From positions 1 to 64,000 of the forward strand of contig RGCL01000003.1 of the NCBI GenBank assembly GCA_009919175.1: DNA of 64,000 bases, in the 5' to 3' direction. Position 1 is the stretch's first letter, and every line of letters starts with the position of its first letter. The notes under the pieces were generated by a model that worked only from the letters and a program-made list of their open reading frames with translations, was not told the origin of the DNA and did no database searches. A program made the position numbers and the translations under genes. Shown in pieces: positions 44,170 to 56,100 of the stretch. Origin of the DNA: Betaproteobacteria bacterium. GTDB lineage: Bacteria; Pseudomonadota; Gammaproteobacteria; Burkholderiales; Burkholderiaceae_C.

Positions 44170-47100
44170 ATGGTGGATGCCAGCGTCGATGGTGGCGCGG
44201 GCATTGACATCCTGGCCATTCAAAGCCCTGGCGTCACGGTTGATTTTGAGTCCATTCCCAACAATCGCATCACCGGCATCGAGGAAATCGATCTCACTGG
44301 CAACGGCGCACAAACCCTGTTGCTCTCGGCCAGCGATGTGTTTGATCTGTCTGACACTTCTGACATTCTCAAGATCCACGGTAGTGTCGGAGACGCAGTC
44401 TCATTGGCTGGCAACTGGATTGCAGCTGGCACCCAGCCCGTCATCTACAACGGTGCTTCAGCCGTCCAATACAACAAGTACACCCTCTTTGATCCGGTCA
44501 CCAACAGCACGGCCACGGTGCTGCTTGCACCGGATGTCAAGCTCTCGATTTCCTATGTGGGAACGACCGGCAACGACACACGCACCTTCAACCCGTCTGA
44601 CTCCAGGGTGGACGGCAACGGGGGCGATGACACCTTGGTGTTTGATGCGACAGCCAGCAACCTGATTCTGGACATGTCAGACAGCAACAACCGGCCCATC
44701 GTTCAAAACATTGAAACCATTGATATCTCTGGTGGTGGCGGCAACTTCATGGCGTTTGATGCAGGCAGTGTGGCGGCTCTCTCGGGCTCGTCAGACGTGG
44801 TCACCATCGATGCGGCAGAAGAGCATGTGATCGTGGTTTCCCCTGGCGGAGCCTCAGCCACCGAAACCGTCACCGTGACCTTTGCCGACATGGCCGCAGG
44901 TCAGACCCTGGTTCTGGGCAACGTCACCTATACCGCTCCCGCTGGCGGCGCCAGCGCAGCCACGGTGGCTGCGGCTTTTGCGTCCCAGTCTGTGGGCCTG
45001 TTCAGTGCAGGTGCACGCCAGGGCAATACGGTGGTGTTCACCAGCAACACCGCCAATTCGGATGTGACCAACCTCATTGTGGGCGGCACATCCAAGTCCG
45101 ACCTGCGCACCGCAGACCCCAGCTCCACAGGACTGGTGGTCGTGACGCGAGACGGCACGGCCACCAGCAGAGAAACCACCACCGTGACCTTCACTGACCT
45201 CACAGCTGGCCAGACGGTCACCTTGGCGGGCGTGACTTACACCGCACCAGCAGGTGGCGCAACGGCAGCCACTGTGGCTGCCGCCTTTGCCTCCATTGCA
45301 ACTGGTACGGCCAGTGCTCAGGCCAATACCAGTGGCACCCTCACGGGCTTTGCCTCGGGTGCCGTCATCGGCAATTCAGTGGTCTTCACGAGTGCGACGG
45401 CCAACACCGATGTGACCGACTTGGCGGTGAGTGGCACTGCGCCCAACACCCTGATCATGAGTGACACTGTTTACATCGACAGCTCTTTGGTGCTGGCAAG
45501 CCCTGCCACCACGGTGGTTGGCGGTGTGACCTATGACGTCTACCAAAGTGCCACCGATCCCAATGTGCAATTGCGCGTTGACCAGGCGGCCGACGTCACC
45601 CAGGTGGTGGCCATCAGTGGCGATGGCAGTGCCAGCGCCGCATCAGGAACGCAGCTCATGCGGGGATCTGCCAGCAGCGACACCCTTGACGGGGGCGTTG
45701 GACCTGACATCCTCAAGGCAGGTGGGGGCAGTGACACGCTGGTTTTTGATGCCACCGATTTGCTGATAGACGGTGGCACGGGCGTGGACACCTTGCTGGC
45801 CGCAGGAAACATGGACTTGACCACGGTGGCCAATGACCGCATGCGCAACATCGAGGTCATTGACTTGGCTTCGGGCAATACGCCCTACGCCGTGACCATC
45901 AACGACACGGATGTGGCGGACCTCAATGCCGATCGCACCATCCTCATCAAGGGTTCGTCTGACGACTCAGCCCGCATCGTTGGGGCTTGGGTGCAAGGCG
46001 GCACAGAAACCATCAACAATGTGAGCTACACGCTCTACACCCTCAACAACGCCACGCTCAAGGTTCAATCCGGGGTGACGGTCAACTATGTGGGCACCGA
46101 TGGACGCGATTTGCTGACCGCAGGTTCTGGCGCTCAAGTGCTCGATGGTGGCTTGGGCAGCGATGTGCTCGATGGTGGCGCAGGCGCAGACACCCTGGTG
46201 GGTGGCCGTGGTGAAGATGTCTTCATCTATGACATCAACGACGCGAGTTACACCGGCGGCATAGCGGGTGGTTTGGACAACGAAACCGATACCGTGCGAG
46301 TCACTGGCACCGGTGTGACTGTTGATCTCACCACAGGCCCCAATCCATCTCTCGATGGCATCGAAGTCTGGGACATCACCGGAACAGGCGACAACGTTTT
46401 GGTGGTTGGAGCCGATCAGGTGCGAGACATGTCTGACTCGACCAATACCCTGATCGTGGCTGGCAACGCTGGCGACGCCGCGCGCCTGGCTGGCTCTGGC
46501 TGGATGACGCGGGGCTCGGAACAAGTCCTGGGTGTCACCTACAACAAGTACACCAACTTCGCCAGTGATGGGACCCCTGTGACGGTCTTGCTGGCCTTGC
46601 AGGTCACCAAAGGCGATCAAATCATTGGCGATGGCATTCAAACCTCGCTCACCGGTGGCACGGGCTCTGAAGATCTGCGCGGCTTCCCTGGCAACAACAC
46701 TTTTGCCGAAACCCTGGACGGTGGGGCAGGGGCCGATGTGGTTGATGGCGGTGGTGGTGATGACACCTTGGTCTATGACATCAAGGACATTTCGCTCAAG
46801 GGTGGATCGGGCATCGATACCCTCAACATCAATGCAGCGCCCAACCTGCTGGACCTCAGCGATGCGGGACGGCCTACAGAAGGCGCCTTGCATCCCACCC
46901 TGCAAAGCCTGGAAGTGCTCAACTTCAACAACGCCAATGCCGATTTGGTGGTGATCAGCCCGGCGAGTCTGTATGCCATGGGCAATGACAGCAACACGGT
47001 GACGATCAACACCAGTGCGGGTGACCAGTTGTTCCTGGAAGGCAAGGCCAATTGGGGCTTGACGTCCAATGTGGGAGGCTACGACGAATACACCATCAGT

Positions 47101-50100
47101 TACACGCCCGACGGCGGCAGTCCCACCGTCTTGAAAGTCAGGGTGACGACGGGCGCCACGGTTCGCGATGTGTCATTGGGCACGACCAACGCCGACACCG
47201 TCAGCGGATCGAGCAACAGCGACGTGATCAAAACCGGGGCAGGCAACGATGTGGTGGCAGGCGGCGCCGGCGCTGATGTGATCGAAACAGGCGCTGGCAA
47301 CGACACGGTGACCTACGACACCGCCGATTGGCACATCTTTGGTGGCACAGGCGATGACACCCTGGTGATCACCACCGGGTTGAGTGGCAACACACCCATC
47401 GCAGACCTCACCACCCGTGCTGGCACACAGGTCAAGGGTTTTGAAGTCATCGATTTGAGCACCGCAGGCGGTCAAGCGCTCAAGCTTGATGAAAACGCTG
47501 TGATGAACCTCTCCGATACCGGACGTGTGACCATCAAGGGCACTTCTGCCGATGTGCTGCAACTCTATGGGGGTTGGGCTTATGTGGGCGTGGACTCGGA
47601 TGCGTCGGGCTCAATTTACAAGGTCTTGCAAAAAGGCAATGCCTTTGTGACTGTTTCTGACGATATCCAGCTCAACATCACCAACGAACTGGGCGGCGCC
47701 ATCAATGTGTATGGCCCTGGTTCAGACACTGTGACTGTGGCCACCGCCGAGGGCGCCATGACGGGCGATGGCGATGACATCATCACCGTCTCGAACATGA
47801 GCTTTGCCGCCATTGATGCAGGCCGTGGCAACGACACCATCAAATTCAACTTCGCAGGGGATGTCAATACCTCCTTGCTGCCGCCCACAGGTCTGACCAA
47901 CATTGAAGTCTTTGACCTCACAGCCAATGGCGGCGCCAACAAGCTGATCATCACGCCGGAAAAACTGGCGCTCATGACCGACGACGACAACCTTCTCGTG
48001 GTCAAGGGCACTGCCTCGGATTCCTTGCTCCTCTATGGCACCTGGACCTTGGGCGCCAATGTGACCTATAACGGTCAGACCTACGCACAGGTTGAAGGGG
48101 CCAATGGCGCCAAGATTTACTACTCGACGGCCATCACCAATGTGGTGATCGACAACCCGCCAACCCCACAGATGTCTACCTTCTCGGTGGCCTACAACGA
48201 CGGCACCTACATGGTCAGCAAGGGCATTGATGCCTATGCTGGCTGGAAAGTGGACAACGCGGGTGATGTCAACAAAGACGGGCTAGATGACTTGGTGGTC
48301 AATACCGCCGGATCTGCCTACTTGGTGTTTGGCTACGCAGAACTGGCAGGCCAGATTGATTTGACCAACATCGGATCCAAAGGCATCAAGATTTCCGGCG
48401 TCGATTCTGGTGACCTGGTCTACCTCAACAACAACACCAGCGCCGACATCACCAACTACGATGCCCTGAGCAATCCCGGTTACCAACTCTCGAATGCCAC
48501 CTATGAGTACGGCTTGACGGGCATTGGTGACATCAATGGCGATGGCTGGGATGACATGGCCGTGAACACGGCCAATAACCAGATCAAGGTCATTTTTGGC
48601 CGCAATAACTGGAGCGACATCAACCTCAACACCTTCATGACCAGCAGCAGCAACGGTTTCAACATTGATGCCAGCTCTCTGGCTTCATCGCCGGTCAACT
48701 GGCTCGATGCATATGTGAAGCAATTCACCATTCAAGGTGTGGGTGATGTCAACGGTGATGGCTATCAAGACTTTGCCATCGGCAACCCCTATGCAAACGG
48801 CAACGGCAGCAATGCCACGGGTAAGGTCAGTCTGGTGTTTGGCAGTGCGCAAGCCACCAACCTCAATCTGGCGGCCTTGGGCAATCGTGGGGTGAACTTC
48901 CTGTCGGATGCAACCAACGCCACCAACATTGGCTCAGACATCGCCAAGGTCGGCGACATCAATTCCGATGGCTTCGACGACTTTGCCATTGGCGGACCCT
49001 CTGTCAATGGCATCACCCTCAATGGGGTGACCGACTACAGCGGTGCGAGCTTCATTGTTTTTGGCAAGGACGAAGGATGGGCTGCCAATACCACCGTGGT
49101 CTATCACAACAATGACCGCTTTGGTCCTGTTCTCACTGGCAGCTCACCCGGCGACAACGGTGTCAACTTCAATGGTGCAGCCAACCTGACACTGAGCTTC
49201 AATGAAACCGTGGTCAAAGCAGCCACTGCGCCCTCTCAGGCCTACATCCTGATCTATAAATCCAATGGTGCAGGCAATGCACCCACCCTGATTGAAAAAT
49301 TTGATGTCTTCACTGGACTGGGTCTGAGTGGCGGCACCATGGACATCTCGGGATCGACGATCACGCTCAACCCCTACCGAAATTTGGCGGGATCGACCAA
49401 CTACTACATCAACATTGATGGCAATGCCATCAAAGATTTGTCCGGCAACGCCTTTGCTGGCATCAACAACGATACGGGTCTGAACTTCACCACGGCAGCC
49501 GCTGGCGCTACCGATGCCACTGCACCGAGCTGGTCAGCCTGGAATCTGTACGCCTACCCCTACGATCCCGGCAATCGGGTGGACTACGGCACCGTGGATC
49601 CCAATACGGGGTATGAATACCAGAACTACAACATTGCTTACAACAACAACTGGTATTCAACGGGTCGCTCTGACAATCTTTATCCGTCCACCGACCGTGC
49701 CGACTACACGGGCAACTTGTCGTCGCTGGTTGGTTTGATTCCTACTGCGCCCAATCAGCCGGGGACGTCCAACCTGAATTACGCAGTGGCGTTCCAGTTG
49801 AACATCAACCTCAACGACTATGTCAAGCCATACGGCCACATCAATCTGCAAGAGCTCACCATGTTCACCCGTGAGACTGCAACGGTTGAGTTCCAAGCCT
49901 TGGCTGCGAATGAAACGGTGATCCTCGCTGGCATGACATTCACCGCTGCAGGCGGTGGTGCAACGGCTGCTCAGGTGGCGGCTGCCTTTGCCAACCTGGC
50001 TGTGGGGGCCACTGGCAATGCCAACAACTACACGAGTGGAACGCTGGCTGGCTACAGTACCGGTGCGGCAACTGGCAACTCGGTGACTTTCACCAGCAAT

Positions 50101-53100
50101 GCCTTGTTCGGTGGCAACATGTCGAACCTTGCCAACACGGGTACGGCAGCGGCCGACCATGCGCCCACCATCACGGTGGTGGACGGCACCAAGGCCTACA
50201 CCACCCGCGAAAGCTTCGATTTGCAATCAGGCCGCAGTGATGAGGGTGGGGTGATCGCCAGTCAGTCCAATTCAGTCAACAGCTACAACGCCTTCAACCT
50301 GAAGCTGGGCACCACCTTCAAGGCCAGCACCGAATACCGCATCGTTCTGGACGAATTGCAGGATTCAGCGGGCAACCTGATGGGCAACCTCAACGCTCAA
50401 GGTGATTTGATTCCGCTCTCGCAAACTTTTGTCACCACGACCGACACGGTCAGCCCCGATCTGAAGTTGTGGAATTCACTGGGCAACAGCTACTCGCCCT
50501 TGAACCAGGGCGGCAACATTTACAACGGTTTGAGCAATGTATCGGTGGTCAACGATGTGAAATTGGTTTCTCCCGAAACCCTCATCTTGGGTGACTTGGG
50601 CTACATCGTGCTGCAAGTGCGCGGCAACACCAACAACAATGCTCAGGTGGTGGAACGCTTTGACGTCTCCACAGCTGTGGCGCAGGCTGACGGCTCCTAC
50701 ACCATTGCAGGTCAAAAATGGAACGGTACGACCTGGGTGGCCAGCCAGGGTGTGTTCACCTTGGACAACCGCACACTGACGATCAACCCAGGAAATCCTC
50801 TGGGCTATGGCAACTCCTATGAGGTCTTGTTCCAAAGTGTCATCGACAACAACAACACCTCGCATGCTCCGTTGACCGACCTGACGGGCAACCCCGTCAC
50901 TGGCATGAGCAACGTCAACTCCAGTGTTTACTTCAGCACTTGGAGTGGGTTGGTGACAGTAGCTGGCGGCAACGCCGTTGACCATGTGTCCACCGTGGGT
51001 CTGAATGACAACCTGATCCTGACCTTCAGCGAAAACATGTCAGCCGGTGATGTCGGCACGACCCTCAAGCTCTACCTCAAGCAGGATGGGGCTGGCACCC
51101 TGGTGGAAACCTTCACCGTCAGTGCCAATGGGGTTTCTGGCAATTACGGGGGAAATGTCAGCTTCAATGGCAACCAGGTCATCCTCAATCCTGGTGTGGG
51201 TCTGGACAGGGCGGCCGATTACTACATTGCCCTGGATGCCAATTCCATCAAAGGCTCTGAAACTGGCACAGCCTTTAGCGCGTCCAACATGGGCAACATC
51301 TTGTCGCCCTTTTACTTCACCACTGAGGCCGCCGCACAAATTGATCCTGGATATCAATTGGCCAATGACCGGACCTATCAATCCACCGATTACGACAATG
51401 CCTGGAATCCCTACCTTGGCCAGATGGCTGGCCTGTCGGTGGAGGCCGTGGGCGACGTGGATGGCGACGGGATCATGGACTATCTGTTTGGCACGCCCAA
51501 CTATGTGGCAGATCCCAGCATCCCAGATGACCCCAATCTGGCTGGGACGGACCATGTGGCCAAAGGCCTGTTCTACCTGGTCTTTGGTCAAGCGGGGCAG
51601 TGGGTGGACCTGCTCACCCTGTCAGACCTCAAGGCGCAAGGCCGAGTTGTCAGTTTCTATGGCACGCAAATCAATCAGTTGGTGCGGGCCACAGAGTTGG
51701 GTGATCTCAACCACGATGGCTACGCCGACTTGCTCATCACCGCAGGCGGTCAAAACCCCGTCATTGGAGATAACACCGCCAGCGACACAGCTGACAGGGA
51801 CAGTGGTGCGCTCTTTGTCATCTACGGCAAAGCCCGCAATCAGTGGGAAGCACAGTTGAGCGCTGACAACCTCGGCGACGATGGTCTGATCATCACGGGC
51901 GGTCTACCTCAGGACGAATATGGCTTTAGCGTGGCCACGGGCGACTTCAACAACGATGGTACGGTCGACATCCTCTCTGGCATGCCCACCAACCAGCGCG
52001 ACGGTTACAACTCGGGTGAAGCCTTCTTGATCAATGGCGGCGACTTTTCCGATTCGCTCATTCAAACCGGTACCACGGGCAACGACTTGCTCATTGGTGA
52101 CTTCAACGCCAACCGATTGGCCGGCGGTCTGGGCAACGACACCATCCACAGCCTGGGTGGAGCGGACATCATCCGTGGGGGCGGCGGCAACGATGTGTTG
52201 TCCATCTCCAAGCTGGACTTCCTGCTCATCGACGGTGGTACAGGCATCGATACCCTGCAACTCAAAGGCCACGACATCGATCTGGACATGACGGGCTTTG
52301 CGGGATCTAGCCTTCGCAGCTTTGAGGCCATTGACCTCACGGGTGATGGCGCCAACCACATGACCATCAACTACCGCGAAGTGGTGTTGCTGCTGGAATT
52401 GCAGATGACCACCGCTTACGGCATCAACACTGAACTCACCATCAAGGGCTCCAACCAAAGCTCGCTGACCCTCGAAGGACCCTGGTCGGTGATGGAGCGC
52501 GTCACCGATGCCAACGGCACCTGGGTGCGATATGCCCTTGAAGGGGTTTATGTCAAGGTCCAATCCACTGTATCGGTGGAGATGATTGACTGGAGCATTC
52601 CTTTCCAAGGTGCCACCATCGATTTCGCCCAAAGCACCCCAGCAGTGAGTGTCAACCTCTCGAATGCCACCACATTGGGCGCCAATGGCACAGATACTTT
52701 GGCCGCTTCGTCGGCCACCGACACCACGGCCACCGTCGATGCTCTGAGCAGCATTGAGGTCATCCAGAGTGGACGCGGCAATGACTGGATGGTGGGCAGC
52801 GCCTCAGCCGATGTGTTCATCACGGGTGCTGGTGCAGACACCATCAGCGCTGGCGATGGCAATGACCTCGTGCAAGCCGGCGATGGCGCCGACAGCGTGT
52901 ATGGTGAGGATGGCGCTGATTCACTCTTGGGTGAATCGGGCAACGATAACTTGCAAGGCGGCACGGGCAACGACAGCCTCTTGGGTGGCCTGGGCGCAGA
53001 CTTGCTTTACGGCGGCACTTCGGTGCTCACCGTGACGGGCAGCGGCAATGACTCTCTGGACGGCGGCACAGCGAACGACACACTGTACGGCCTCGACGGC

Positions 53101-56100
53101 GACGACACCCTATTGGGTGGGGACGGCAATGACTCCTTGCTGGGCGGCGATGGGCAGGATGTGCTCATTGGTGGCTCAGGAGCCGATGTGCTCAAAGGTG
53201 AGGCGGGCGACGACATCTTGATTTACGACGCAGCCGACACCTCCATCGACGGTGGCGACGGTGCCGATGTGTTGCTGTGGCAGGATGAGGTGCGCTCACT
53301 CAGCAGCAATGCCGTGGTGTCCAACATCGAAGTGCTGGACCTTCGGGGCAATGGCGCCCAATGGCTGCGCCTGGATGCTGACACCTTGGACAACATGACC
53401 ACGTCGGCCACCGGTGCTCTCACTGTTCATGGCGATGTGGGTGACACCCTGGTGCTGGCTGGCACACTGGTTTGGCAGTCCACACGCAACACCACCATCG
53501 ACGGTGTGGCGTACCGCGCAGCTGAAATTTATTCAGGCACCACTCTGAAAGCCTCCTTGCTGTTGAGCAACAACCTTGATGTGGTGGCCGAAGCAAGCAG
53601 CCCCACATCCACTGGCCAATATCTGGCTGGGGTCAGCGTTCCCAACAACATGTACAACGAGACCATTTATGGTCAGGGCGGCGATGACCATCTCTATCAG
53701 AACGTGGGCAATGACACGCTGGATGGCGGTGATGGTCAAGACAGCGTCGACTACGGATCCCAAACGGGTGATGTCTACATCAACCAAAGTGCATCCTCGG
53801 CCACCATTCGCGGTGAAACCGTGGCCGCTGGCACGGCCCTGGATGGACACGGTGGCGTGGACACGCTCACCAGCATCGAGCACATCATCTCTGGCTCTGG
53901 CAACGATGTGGTGCTCGATGGAGCCAAATCCAGTCGCATCATCACGCTGTCGGGCAACGACTCCGTGGTGGCCGACGATGGCAACGACACCATTGACGCG
54001 GGTTCGGGAAGTGACACGGTATCCGCAGGTGCCGGCAATGATCTGATTACTGCGGGTTCGGGACATGACAGCATTGCGGGGGGTGACGGCAGCGACACCC
54101 TGCGTGGTGGTTCAGGCAATGACACCCTTGATGGTGGCAATGGCACCGACACAGTGGACTACAGCGATCAGACCCAAGGCGTGGTGGTCAACTTCACTCA
54201 GCAAACCCAGCGGGGGGTTGCCAGCGGCAAGGCCAGTGATGGCCAGGGTGGTCTGGACACCTTGCTCAACCTCGAAGCGGTGCTGGGCGGTGCGGGTGAC
54301 GATGTCATTTATGGCAAGTCCGACAAAACCACCGTGGTCGTGGGGGGGGTGAATTTTACCGCCAATGTGGCACAGGCCACCACACTGACCACGTCCTCGA
54401 CCATTGCCAACCTGGTCAATGGCACGGCAAACACAGCGGCCACCTTGACCCTGGACGGTGTGGCCTTCACGGCCAACAACCTCGGCCTCACCAACCTCAC
54501 CACCAGTTCCACTCGCGCAAGCCTGGTCAACGCCACGGCCGGCGCGAGCATGACGCTCGATGGCGGCCTGGGTGCTGACGTACTGGTGGCGGGCAGCGGT
54601 GGAGACACGCTGGTCTTTGATAAGGCCGATGTCTCCATTCTGGGTGGCTCTGGTTCCGACACGCTATTGATCAACGACATCAGTGTCGACTTCACTCAGA
54701 CCTGGCCCTTGCCTGCGCTTGCTGGATTTGAGACGTTGAGCATGAACGTCGAGTCGCGACAAACCCTCACACTAGACATTGCAGCCGTCAACCGTTTGCT
54801 GGGCAATGGCAACACCTTGACCGTGACCGGTGGGGTGGAAGATCGCGTCATCTTCTCCGACCAGGCCGATTGGGTGCAGTCCACCTCGGGCAGCGATGTG
54901 CTCTTCACACACACCAGCGGCAAAGTGGTCAAGATGGCCAACACCGTCGGGACAATCACGTTCAACATCTCCGAGACCGTCAATGCCGATGTGCTGACGG
55001 GCACAGAGGCCAGCGACAGCCTGGTCGCGACAGGTGGCAATGACACCTTGTGGGGCTACGCTGGCAATGACACCCTGTTGGGTGGCAATGATGACGATAC
55101 GCTCTACGGCGGTGGTGGCAACGACAGCCTCACGGGCGGCAACGGCGCCGATTCCTTGGTAGGCGGTGATGGCAACGACTCCCTGGATGGTGGTGCGACC
55201 GACTCTGACACCCTGCTGGGTGGCGCTGGTGACGATGTGCTGGTGTGGGACATTGACCGCACCGGCATCGCAGACAGCAAAACCGTGGGCAACATCAGTT
55301 TGGACCCCAAAACGGCCGATGCCTCTGTTGACGGCGGCACAGGATTTGACACCTTGCGCATGAACGGTTCGAGCTACGACTTCACGCTCAACAGCGGAAC
55401 TACGGGTTTGACCAATTTGGAGATGATTGACCTCAAAGGTCGCAACGCCAGCACCGTGGTGCTCAGTCGCGCCGCAGTGTCTGCCATGACCGATGCCAGC
55501 AAAACCCTGCTGATCGATGGCGATGCAGGAGACCGTCTGGTTCTGAGCGATTGGGGCGACTGGACTTATCAGGGCGAAACCCTCATCAATGGCGGCGCCG
55601 GCAAGATTTACACCTCCACGTATGGCGGACAAACGGTCACTGTCAAATTTGCCAACACCCTGGATTTCACCGACAAGACCACCAACGCGGCGCAAACCAA
55701 TCTGTTCCTCAAAGACCTCTCGGCGAGTGCGCTCACCACGGGCACACCCGCAGCCGGAACAGCAGCCTCTAATGGTGCGAGCTTCACCGCCATCACCACA
55801 CCAACCATGTTCACTGGCACGGTCACGGGCACCGCGGGCGCTGACAGCCTGGTCCTGGATGCCAGAACCGCCAATGTTGCCGGGGGAACTGGCGAAGACA
55901 CCTTGAGCAGCAGCGCCATGCTGGTGGACTTGACGCTCAGCCTCAAGCCCACCATCACCGGCATTGATGTCTTTGAGCTGGGTGACAACACCAATGGCAT
56001 GGGCAATCAACTCAAGCTCACCCAAGCCCAGATCACCGCCATGACCGACAACAAGATCTTGCGTGTCGAAGGCGATTGGGGCGATTCGCTTTACTTGGCG

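Noticed and set aside
44158-44664. Programmed -1 ribosomal frameshifting joining the two giant ORFs
   Set aside because: The direction is right (-1), but there is no X_XXY_YYZ slippery heptamer in the bracketed junction (GAC GCG GTG GCA TGG TGG ATG) and expected repeat sequence also appears missing; deletion or assembly error fits better.
44170-44665. Last ~165 aa of track ORF 33767..44665 as real protein
   Set aside because: Composition changes abruptly to Pro/Arg/Cys-rich sequence without RTX motifs; it is the out-of-frame reading of the next ORF.
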